Positions 52,697 to 60,785 of a stretch of 64,000 nucleotides of DNA are shown in pieces (position 1 is the first letter of the stretch; every line of letters begins with the position of its first letter). The notes under the pieces are model-generated. The model had not been told where the DNA came from. It saw only the letters and a list, made by a program, of their open reading frames with translations, and ran no database searches. Location of the stretch: positions 79,900 to 143,899 of the forward strand of contig NZ_WRXL01000008.1 of assembly GCF_010119195.1 (NCBI RefSeq), in the 5' to 3' direction. A program made the position numbers and the translations under genes. The DNA is from Haloarcula salina. GTDB taxonomy: Archaea; Halobacteriota; Halobacteria; Halobacteriales; Haloarculaceae.

Positions 52697-53177
52697 CACG
52701 CGTATCGAACAGTTCCTCGACGACGCACAGGCCGCGTTCGACCGGCGTCCGACCGACATCGAAACGGGGCTCGACGTATCCGATGCCGCTCTGCTCCAGC
52801 TTCGGAAGGCGTGTCGATTACTCGCCGGTGCGGAAGCACTGCAGGAACAGGGTTATTACACGCTCGTCATCGAGGCATCTTTTGTCGCGATGGAGCGAAC
52901 GGTCGAGTTCCGGCTTCTCGAACGCGGGACGATGGAGCCGACTGACTTACCCGGCACGCACCCGGGCGTGTATCGTGAGGCGGCTTCGGCTGGTATCTTC
53001 GACGCATCTGTGGCCGACGACCTCGCCGACCTGTGGCGTGACCACCGAGCGAAGACGTACTATCAGGATGGACTCGCGGCGGCGGAGCGTGCCGAGACGA
53101 TGTACGCCTTGGCCCAAGAGGTCCACGCCTTCGTTGTCGGCCGGTCTTCGCAGGGCCACGAGTGTCTCTGCAGATAG
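52689..53177 (+). CDS. HEPN-domain protein, probable toxin
   Basis: 162-aa all-helical HEPN protein encoded directly after and overlapping the MNT gene. The region WRDHRAKTYYQD near residue 118 corresponds to the HEPN nuclease motif, though the canonical R-x4-6-H spacing is not clear. Pairing with MNT defines a type VII-like toxin-antitoxin module. Activity is inferred. Confidence 0.8.
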   Translation: MSSTRIEQFLDDAQAAFDRRPTDIETGLDVSDAALLQLRKACRLLAGAEALQEQGYYTLVIEASFVAMERTVEFRLLERGTMEPTDLPGTHPGVYREAASAGIFDASVADDLADLWRDHRAKTYYQDGLAAAERAETMYALAQEVHAFVVGRSSQGHECLCR

Positions 53178-53619
53178 CGCGGTTGCTGTCCTTCGAGGTG
53201 TCTATTAATAGAAATCTGGTCTCAGCGGGGAACATTTCTTCACCGACACCGATACTTGGTACCCACTCATTGCTGAAAAGTTCGTCTATCGTCCAGTCGT
53301 AGTTGAGAATATCTAAACTACATCTCCATCAGGCCTTCTTGCTAAGCGCTAACGTTATTGGTCTAATCAAATTGTTCGGAAACCTCATTTTGACATTTCT
53401 ATCGATCCACACTAGCACGGTAATCACAAAGATAGACGATATTGAAATCGGCAGTCGATAGTAATAAAAATCTATATTTCGAGACAAAAATACTTAATAA
53501 ATAACTAAATAGATCCATATATTCTATTTTAAATCTAATATAGTTTCTATGGCCATCTTTGGATGGGAATTCGAATGATAAAGCATAGGATAACTGAGTT
53601 TGAAATTTATCGGGAGAAA
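53178..53619. other. AT-rich gap
   Basis: No gene recognised. The stretch around 53450-53550 is extremely AT-rich. It may contain the decayed 5' end of the aminotransferase pseudogene that follows. Confidence 0.4.
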
Positions 53620-54400
53620 CGAATTTGGTTCGGGTTGCTGACGGTTATTCCTACTGTTGGCCTTCCGGCGTTCCGAGCGAACATTGCTGAGCGCTTTGAT
53701 CGTGATCCCGAGGAAGTCGTTCTTATTTCCGGAATTCGGGAGGCGGACTCCCGCACGTGCATGGAGGCTTCTCCGTGACGGAGATAGCAGCATTGTCCCT
53801 CTATCCGTCCAATCAGTCATTTGCAAGCGTGTATGCTGCTATCGGCGACGTAACCGGAATCCGAACCGAATCTCCGGAATGGGAACTCTCCGTTGATGGT
53901 GTCCCAGAACGGATGCGTCCGGATACTCAGTTAGTTGTCCTCACGAATCCGAGTAACCCGACAGAGTAAGTATCTCTGGCCGGAGACGATACAAGCGTTG
54001 TACAACCCTATTGAGGAGAACGACGCATACCTGTTCGTGGCCAATGTATATCGAATGTTGCCCGGCGCGCCTCACGTTCTAGCAGCACACTTGGGCCACG
54101 AGCGATTTTGACCGCAGGCGTCTCGAAGTGTCTGGCCTCGCGGGCGCACGTCTCGATTGGAGTGTCGCGGACAGCGAACTCGGGGACACGGTACGGAAAT
54201 GGAAGGACCATGCGACGATTTCACTGCTGCTGCTCGGTCAACACATCATTTAGCAGATATTCGGTGATCAAGAAGTCGACCTTCATGAGGCAAACCGACC
54301 TCACGTGGAAGGCGAATCGTGATTGCGTTGACAAGTTCGTGGGCCACTACGATCTCAACTGATTTGAGCCGACGGGCTTTTTCGGCGTCGTCACGGGTAA
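53620..54400 (+). pseudogene. Decayed class I/II aminotransferase
   Basis: Fragments of one aminotransferase appear in order but in different frames: LPAFRANIAERFDRDPEEVV (about 53660), VLTNPSNPTE (about 53935), YNPIEENDAYLFVANVYRML (about 54008), SGLAGARLDWSVADSEL and VRKWKDHATIS (54130-54230), then CVDKFVGHYDLN-stop-FEPTGFFGVV (54330-54390), where a TGA stands in for the expected Trp. The PLP lysine region is lost. At least three frameshifts or stops, so not functional. Confidence 0.75.
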
Positions 54401-54518
54401 ATTGATAATTGCGTTCAACTACTGACGTCCCTCAAGTTCAATTCGGAACGTAATTTGAGGAAGAAAATATAACAACTCTACAACAACCTTTTTATATCTT
54501 GAGGGTGAGCCACTACTG

Positions 54519-55859
54519 ATGTTTGAGAATAGAGAAGCCCTTGCAGAGAGTCCCGAACATAGACTCGCTCTTGAGTGCTTGAGTGCCGGTATCACTTCCG
54601 CTCACCCGAAGTCAGTCATTGAGAGGACGGTCACACTGGATGGGGAAATACTCATAATCGATGGAACAGAATACAATATTAAGCACTACGACCGGGTTTT
54701 CGTTCTTGGGGGAGGAAACGCGGCTGGTCAAGTAGCGGCCACGCTTGAAGATACTCTGGGAACTCGGATCGATGATGGTGTTGTGGTCACCGACGATCCA
54801 GTCCCGTTATCGACGGTAGATTGTATCGAAGGGAGTCATCCAATTCCTAATGAAAATGCAGTAGACGGGACCAGACAAATATTGGAATTAGCAGCAACCG
54901 CATCTGAAGACGACCTCATTTTAGCTGTCGTCACTGGGGGTGGAAGCGCACTGCTACCTGCACCTACCGGGTCGCTTGAACTTTCTGATCTACAGGAGAT
55001 AACTGAAAAATTACTCCGGGCTGGCGCTACGATATTGGAAATCAATACGGTCCGAAAACATCTCTCTGAAATTAAAGGCGGAAACCTTGCAGATGTCGCT
55101 TCACCAGCTGACGTTGCCGGTCTGATTTTTAGCGATGTAACTGGGAACGATCTTAGCGCCGTTGCCAGCGGCCCCATCTCGCCTGACAATACAACATACG
55201 ACGACGCCCTAAATGTGCTTGATCGGTATGATATCGAGAGCACCGCAGCTGTTCGCGACCACTTGCTACGCGGGAGTAACGACGAGACTCAGGAGACTCC
55301 TGATGAGAATAGCAACACGTTTGTGGGTGTGAGTCAACATGTCTTGGCAGACAATTTTACAGCGCTCTCAGCAGCAAGTGACGTCGCTCAAAAAGCTGGG
55401 TATGAGCCTGTGATTCTTTCGTCACACATTCGCGGCGAGGCTAGCGAGGTGGCGAAAGCCCACGTCGGAATCGCAGAGGAAATCGTCGCTACTGGAAACC
55501 CAGCCAATCCACCTGCTGTGTTGATTTCCGGCGGCGAAACGACTGTGACTGTCGAAGGTGACGGCAACGGTGGCCCAAATCAAGAGTTTGCGTTAAGTGC
55601 GGCACTTGAACTGGATCTTCCCGCAACTGTTGTCGGGTGTGTTGATACAGATGGCATTGATGGTAATGTAGATGCTGCTGGTGCACTTATTGATCTTGAC
55701 ACGATTGACGACAGAGTTTCTGCTCAACGCGCGTTACACACCAACGATGTTTATTCTACCCTCGATACTACTCAGACACTCCTTCGGACAGGTCCGACTG
55801 GAACCAACGTAAACGATCTTCGGATCATCGTCGTTGGCAATCAACAGGAAAATTTGTGA
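54519..55859 (+). CDS. gckA: Glycerate 2-kinase (MOFRL family)
   Basis: 446 aa; phosphorylates D-glycerate to 2-phosphoglycerate. Two-domain family pattern: FVLGGGNAAGQVAATLE and VVTGGGSALLPAP near the N-terminus, the conserved Lys/Asp region NTVRKHLSEIKGGNLA, and C-terminal MOFRL segments (ISGGETTVTV, GPNQEFAL, DTDGIDG). The TATA box TTTTTATATC is about 30 nt upstream. Codon use is AT-richer than regions 1-3. Fits downstream processing of glycerate made by the dehydrogenase at 59105. Confidence 0.92.
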   Translation: MFENREALAESPEHRLALECLSAGITSAHPKSVIERTVTLDGEILIIDGTEYNIKHYDRVFVLGGGNAAGQVAATLEDTLGTRIDDGVVVTDDPVPLSTVDCIEGSHPIPNENAVDGTRQILELAATASEDDLILAVVTGGGSALLPAPTGSLELSDLQEITEKLLRAGATILEINTVRKHLSEIKGGNLADVASPADVAGLIFSDVTGNDLSAVASGPISPDNTTYDDALNVLDRYDIESTAAVRDHLLRGSNDETQETPDENSNTFVGVSQHVLADNFTALSAASDVAQKAGYEPVILSSHIRGEASEVAKAHVGIAEEIVATGNPANPPAVLISGGETTVTVEGDGNGGPNQEFALSAALELDLPATVVGCVDTDGIDGNVDAAGALIDLDTIDDRVSAQRALHTNDVYSTLDTTQTLLRTGPTGTNVNDLRIIVVGNQQENL

Positions 55860-56275
55860 AGCTGACAGTTTGGGGTAATCTGTAGTGCTACTTTTGAAAC
55901 GGTGACGCCGGAATCCAGTGGCATGACGGTTGTATTGCATCAATCCTCAATAGTCGCAAAATTATAGTAACATTGTGAGGTCTACTAAGTACGACCTCAG
56001 AATAGCTATCTCTGTGAAACTGGCTCAGCCAACACGTATATAAAGTACTAAATAATAGAACGGGTACGATCTCTGGAGATAGTGAACAAATAAAATTAAT
56101 TTTAATGATTCACTATGTGTACATACATTTCGAAACCAATATAATTGGAGATCTTAGTAGTCGCTACAGCAATTACTGTTATTTTGTAACACAGAGAAAC
56201 TCTGTTGTGACAAGACATAGCAACCCATGTCCCACGATACGAAACTTTATAAATATGCCAAAATAAATGAGAGCT
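55860..56275. other. Intergenic region upstream of iclR
   Basis: AT-rich, no gene. It holds a candidate operator at 56191-56215 and the TATA box CTTTATAAAT at about 56245-56254. Confidence 0.5.
56191..56215. promoter_or_regulatory. Candidate IclR operator (autoregulation)
   Basis: ACAGAG-AAA-CTCTGT inverted repeat continuing into ACTCTGTTGTGACAAGA. The run ACTCTGTTGT-S-ACA recurs in the divergent promoter region at 59045-59058. Confidence 0.5.
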
Positions 56276-57034
56276 ATGAGTGAAAGAGTACCAATGAACT
56301 CAACAAAGAAACTCTTCAGAATCGTTGAAGAATTACGAGAGAGGAACGGCGCAAGAGTCTCTGAATTGGCAACGTCACTCGACCTACCAAAAAGCACGAT
56401 TCATCGGCACCTCAAGACCCTTGAAAAACTGGAATACGCAATGAAGGCTGGCGATATTTACCATGTTGGCTCTCAGTTCCTTTACGTTGGGACCGCTGTA
56501 CACAATCGTGAGAGTGCATACGCCCATATTGAGCCACGAATCAAAGAACTCGCCTCCGAGACGGAAGAACGTGTGCAGTTTATGATTGAGGAGCATGGAT
56601 ATATGATCTATGTCCATCGTGAAACCGGAGCTCACGCGGTTCAAACCAATACACAACTTGGAAAACAAATGCCGATTCATGCTACTTCGGGGGGTAAGGC
56701 GATCCTTGCTGAGATGACGGATGAGGAAGTGTCAGATATTATTGAGCGGCGTGGGCTGCCAAAAATCACGGAAAACACCATCACCGATGAGGGGGAATTC
56801 TTTGATGAACTTCAGGAAATCCGAGAGAATGGTGTTAGCTATAACGATCAGGAGTACATTGACGGGCTGCGCTCTGTATCTGTTCCGGTAGTTAAGCCGA
56901 GTGGTCGCCCTCTGGGAGCAATTGGGATTTCTGGCCCCCTGAATCGGTTCAAGGATGATATTTATCGACAAGAACTACCGGACAAACTTTTAGGAGTTGT
57001 AAACGAGGTCGAACTGAATATGAAGTACTCCTGA
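56276..57034 (+). CDS. IclR-family transcription regulator
   Basis: 252 aa. The N-terminal winged helix (ARVSELATSLDLPKSTIHRHLKTLEKL, about residues 25-60) is followed by the IclR effector domain (about 80-245) with the typical HATSGGKAILAEM loop and SVSVPV strand. Probably senses the transported acid or a catabolite. The start at 56276 agrees with a leaderless transcript from the TATA box at 56245. Confidence 0.93.
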   Translation: MSERVPMNSTKKLFRIVEELRERNGARVSELATSLDLPKSTIHRHLKTLEKLEYAMKAGDIYHVGSQFLYVGTAVHNRESAYAHIEPRIKELASETEERVQFMIEEHGYMIYVHRETGAHAVQTNTQLGKQMPIHATSGGKAILAEMTDEEVSDIIERRGLPKITENTITDEGEFFDELQEIRENGVSYNDQEYIDGLRSVSVPVVKPSGRPLGAIGISGPLNRFKDDIYRQELPDKLLGVVNEVELNMKYS

Positions 57035-57830
57035 GTCGGATACAGAGGACGATTTGTTCAGAGCTGAATTACCACGTATGACGAGTAAGCGATCTAAGAA
57101 TAACAGTAGTACATCTGATATACTGGGTTGACGTCGACATCGTCGTTTCCATCCCACTATGTAGTATTTTAAATAGGTAGTTACAGCGCGTGCCTGCCGC
57201 TTGAACGCCTCTTTACCAAGAGTCAGCGCGCTATCGGCGCATCGGTCTTACTGGCGTTCATATGGATCCATTGATAGATTCGTCCTCACCACGAGTAATT
57301 GCCTTTCGCTAGTAGATCTCATCACCTCCGCGAGACCATGCGCTCGCGTTCCTAACAGAGGTACAACTGTTATGATACCCCCGGATGTGTACGATTATGC
57401 TGTCTGGTGTGGTGGAGATTTAGATGGCAGGCATTCCACAATGTGGACTATTATATGTATATGTCGGCTCAGGCCGATCTATACTATCTCACCTCAGCTA
57501 AGCGATTTGCTCCGTCACTCGGATTTACACTGCGTAGCCGCTGATATTGTGGGGAATCCATGCTACCTACACAGCTTCACCAACGCCCGTCACGGAGTTT
57601 TTGAGAGTGTGCCATTCGAGCCTTACACGTACCTGATTGTGTGAGGAAAGGAAAGTCCCGAGAGATAGCCTGTGATCAGCAGTATGCGGCTATCAGTTCG
57701 ATCCGCTGGAATCGTCGCAGTCGACTGGATCAATATCAGATAGTTGCTTCCTATACTACGCCCAGCGAATGGCGTTTGACTACGTTGGAGTCGCGAAAAC
57801 AGTTCGAATAAGAAAACCCGACGTACCGTA
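57035..57830. other. Long gap without a recognisable gene
   Basis: Nearly 800 bp of mixed composition. Short frames occur, but none has a family resemblance, a ribosome site and codon use consistent with neighbours. May be decayed DNA or contain an untranslated RNA. Confidence 0.45.
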
Positions 57831-58976
57831 CTATTCTGACCCGCCAGCCGTCCAAGAGTCGTCCCAGACTCCTTTGTCTTTGTAGAACTCTGCAAATCCT
57901 TGGTGAACCGGATGCTCTGGGATAATTGCTGAGGTCATATTCTCTGCATCTGAGTGGTCCGCGTACGTCTGGTCAGCATCTTGAATTGTGTCTGTGTGTT
58001 CGTGACTGACGCGAGCCAGTTCGCGTGCTGCCTCTGCAGGAACGTCCGGTGAAATCAGACACTGCAGGTCGAGGTTCCAGCTCACTATCGAATCGGTGAC
58101 TTTCGTCACTTCCTGATTCCACCCATAGGGTTCGATTTCTGCGTAGCGCGCACCGGGAACATCTTTGATCGCTTGGGCGAAGTTATCTCCCACTTCTGCG
58201 AGATAAACATCATTCCTTGCATCTATTTGTTTAGCCCAGCCAGTCAGTTCGACACCGTTCGATCCGTAGACGGCCGCAGCATCCACACGCCCCTCTTCGA
58301 TTGCTCCTGGAATGTCGCTCGTGTTGACGTTGATGATATCAACGTCTTCCCACATTCCAGCGGTGCGCATCACCTCTTCTGTGAGAAGTCGCGTCCCAAA
58401 CCCGGGTTGGATTGGGTAGACTGTCTTCCCAGCAAAGTCGTCGGTGGACTCGATACCCGACCCCTCTCGGGCTACCCAGAAGATATCGAGGCCGTTGAAT
58501 CGGAACGTCTGGTGTCCGATATTTTCGACGGGCTGCTCATTGAAGCGGTCATTCCCCGCTATCGCTTTACTGATCGTGTTGTTGTCTGTCGCTACCGCAG
58601 GGAGACTCCCTTGGTCGTATTGGTACATGTTGGCGACGTTCCCCTGCGTCTGCTGTACAGTCATGCTCAGCGTGTCACTGTGCTGATTGAGAGCCCGTGC
58701 GAGTGCTTGCATGGAATTGAATGCGGTACTCCCTTGAGACGAGCCCCCCATCTGGAGTTGGTAGGACTCACCGCTTGAACCGTCGGTTGAACTACTACTG
58801 GAGCCATCACTGGAACCGTCACTGGATCCGTCACCGGAACTACCATCAGATCCACCGCTTGAGCCATCACTCGAACCACCGTTACCCAGACAACCGGTAA
58901 TGGCGATGGTACCGATGCCTGCCGTTCCTTTGAGTACATTACGCCTGGTCTGCCTACTGCTGTCGCCGTTGGACAT
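57831..58976 (-). CDS. TAXI-family TRAP transporter receptor (Tat lipoprotein)
   Basis: 381 aa. The twin-arginine signal (TRRNVLKGTAGIG) and lipobox Cys (ITGC) are followed by a Ser/Gly/Asp repeat linker (about residues 30-72) and a TAXI solute-binding domain (GSSQGSTAFN opening, later VDAAAVYGSNG). Captures a carboxylate outside the cell for the fused permease at 60786. A TATA-like GTTTATCAC on the minus strand at 59001-59009 makes it nearly leaderless. Divergent from the dehydrogenase gene. Confidence 0.92.
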   Translation of the reverse strand: MSNGDSSRQTRRNVLKGTAGIGTIAITGCLGNGGSSDGSSGGSDGSSGDGSSDGSSDGSSSSSTDGSSGESYQLQMGGSSQGSTAFNSMQALARALNQHSDTLSMTVQQTQGNVANMYQYDQGSLPAVATDNNTISKAIAGNDRFNEQPVENIGHQTFRFNGLDIFWVAREGSGIESTDDFAGKTVYPIQPGFGTRLLTEEVMRTAGMWEDVDIINVNTSDIPGAIEEGRVDAAAVYGSNGVELTGWAKQIDARNDVYLAEVGDNFAQAIKDVPGARYAEIEPYGWNQEVTKVTDSIVSWNLDLQCLISPDVPAEAARELARVSHEHTDTIQDADQTYADHSDAENMTSAIIPEHPVHQGFAEFYKDKGVWDDSWTAGGSE

Positions 58977-59038
58977 GCGATAATGCGGTACATACACCTA
59001 AGTGATAAACCTTACCATTCTTAATTGATTTTGATGGA

Positions 59039-59064
59039 TGTATCACTCTGTTGTCACAGATACA
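59039..59064. promoter_or_regulatory. Candidate IclR operator between divergent genes
   Basis: TGTATC-N14-GATACA enclosing ACTCTGTTGTCACAG, nearly the same as the sequence in front of iclR. It lies about 10 nt before the TATA box (TTTTATAAT, 59075-59083) of the dehydrogenase and 29 nt from that of the receptor gene. Confidence 0.5.
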
Positions 59065-59104
59065 ACCCTAATGCTTTTATAATGGTATCTCATTATCGGT
59101 ATCT

Positions 59105-60163
59105 ATGTCGTATGACATAGCGGTAATTCCAGGTGACGGTATCGGGAACGAAGTCGTGGATGCCACAGAATCGCTAATGGTTGATCTCGCGGCCGACTAT
59201 GGAGTCGATATTCAGACAACGGAGTTCGATTGGGGAAGTGAACGCTATCTCGAAGAGGGGGCACTCATGCCTGAGGATGGTCTCGGCACGCTGGAGGACT
59301 TCGACTCGATTCTGCTCGGTGCTGTTGGCCATCCTGAGGTTCCAGACCACGTCACGCTGCGCAACCTTCGCCTGCCAATTACGAAAGGATTCAATCAGCA
59401 TATCTGCAAGCGACCGTCCTACCTCTTTGAGGGTGTCGAAAGTCCGCTTCGAGGATACTCTGGAGGAGACATTGATCTAGTCGTCTATCGCCAGAACACA
59501 GAAGGCGAGTACGCCGATGTCGGTGGACGTGAACACCAGGGTTTTCAGAATGAAGTCGCAGTCCAGTCTGCAGTCTACACTCGCGAGGGCACGGAAGCAA
59601 TCGTGCGGGCCGCTTTCGAAGCCGCGACAGAACGTAGCGGAAAGCTCACAAACATCACGAAATCGAATGCCCAGGCGTACGGTATGGTCTTCTGGGATGA
59701 GGTCGTCGAAGAGATCGGTGAAGAGTACCCAGATGTAACGGTAGAGCGCTTGCTCGTCGACGCGGGAAGCATGGACTTCGTCCGGCGTCCCGACGAGTTC
59801 GATGTCGTCGTCGCATCGAACCTCTTCGGTGACATCCTCACCGACATTGGTGGGATCATCTCCGGCAGTCTTGGAATCGCTCCGTCGACGAACATCAACC
59901 CCAGCGGAGAGTACCCGTCGATGTTCGAACCAGTCCACGGGAGCGCGTTCGACATCATGGGTGAAGGCATCGCAAATCCGGTCGGTATGTTGTTATCTAT
60001 GTCGCTGATGTTCGAACATCTTGAGGAGGAAGACATCGCAGAAGCTCTCTGGAACGGTGTCGGCGACCAATTGGCTGACCCTGAGGCCCCTCGAACTCCC
60101 GATATCGGTGGGAATGCGACTACGCTCGACGTTGCAGGGGACTTGGAAAGCCGCCTACTCTGA
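59105..60163 (+). CDS. Tartrate / D-malate dehydrogenase family enzyme
   Basis: 352-aa beta-decarboxylating dehydrogenase (isopropylmalate/isocitrate dehydrogenase superfamily). The N-terminus IPGDGIGNEVV, the specificity loop HVTLRNLRLPITKGFNQ and the NAD/metal region SNLFGDILTDIGG are present. The VPDHVTLRNLRLPI segment resembles tartrate dehydrogenase/decarboxylase (TtuC) and D-malate dehydrogenase rather than LeuB. Would turn tartrate into oxaloglycolate or glycerate, or D-malate into pyruvate. Leaderless ATG. Followed 5 nt later by a UspA gene. Confidence 0.85.
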   Translation: MSYDIAVIPGDGIGNEVVDATESLMVDLAADYGVDIQTTEFDWGSERYLEEGALMPEDGLGTLEDFDSILLGAVGHPEVPDHVTLRNLRLPITKGFNQHICKRPSYLFEGVESPLRGYSGGDIDLVVYRQNTEGEYADVGGREHQGFQNEVAVQSAVYTREGTEAIVRAAFEAATERSGKLTNITKSNAQAYGMVFWDEVVEEIGEEYPDVTVERLLVDAGSMDFVRRPDEFDVVVASNLFGDILTDIGGIISGSLGIAPSTNINPSGEYPSMFEPVHGSAFDIMGEGIANPVGMLLSMSLMFEHLEEEDIAEALWNGVGDQLADPEAPRTPDIGGNATTLDVAGDLESRLL

Positions 60164-60168
60164 CACCG

Positions 60169-60591
60169 ATGTACCGAGTAGTACTCGCTATCGACGGAGT
60201 GGAGGACCGGACGAGACGGGCGGTTTCGGCAGTTGCCGACCTGCCGGAAGCGAATGCAGAGGTAGCTGTGACTATCTTGAACGTTTTTGAGGAGTTCGAT
60301 GCAATCGACGATAGCGGTGGTCGAGTAAAGTCGTCAGACCTGTTCGAAAACTACGAAACGCCCTCGAGTGTCGAGCTGGCTCAGGATCTTCTGGACCAAC
60401 ACGATATTGAGTGGACGTTTAAAAGAGAACACGGCGACCCGGCGGAGATCATTCTGAATACCGCTTCGGATGTCGACGCTGACGCCATTGTCATGGCACC
60501 GGGGAGCAGATCCCCGGTAGGCAAAGTTCTGTTCGGAAGTGTTACTCAGGGTGTTCTACTTGATGCCGACCAGCCGGTGATCGTCGCCTAA
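60169..60591 (+). CDS. Universal stress protein (UspA family)
   Basis: 140 aa, single Usp domain: N-terminal VVLAIDG strand and the ATP-binding APGSRSPVGKVLFGSVTQGVLL loop (G-x2-G-x9-G-S type). UspA proteins often accompany TRAP transporters, sometimes modulating them. Co-transcribed with the dehydrogenase by spacing. Confidence 0.92.
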   Translation: MYRVVLAIDGVEDRTRRAVSAVADLPEANAEVAVTILNVFEEFDAIDDSGGRVKSSDLFENYETPSSVELAQDLLDQHDIEWTFKREHGDPAEIILNTASDVDADAIVMAPGSRSPVGKVLFGSVTQGVLLDADQPVIVA

Positions 60592-60785
60592 TCTGATTTC
60601 GATATCAATCTCTCAGTACCGGTCGAACCATTCATCACACAATCCTCAAACTGGGACGCTCGCTTTCGTTTTTTGTTTTTGCTTCGCTCGACGGGATTCG
60701 ACGACGTATTCTTCGGGAGACGCGATGTTCTGACGGACCGTACCACAACTATTATGTAGGTCTACAGCTACACTGTGATTGAACC

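Noticed and set aside
53563..53778. Stand-alone 71-codon gene at the start of the aminotransferase remnant
   Set aside because: Its second half aligns by eye with the aminotransferase fold and continues in other frames, so it is part of the pseudogene.
57201..57644. 147-codon frame in the gap after iclR
   Set aside because: Residue composition (Cys, His, Trp-rich, not acidic) is atypical for this organism and no domain is recognisable.
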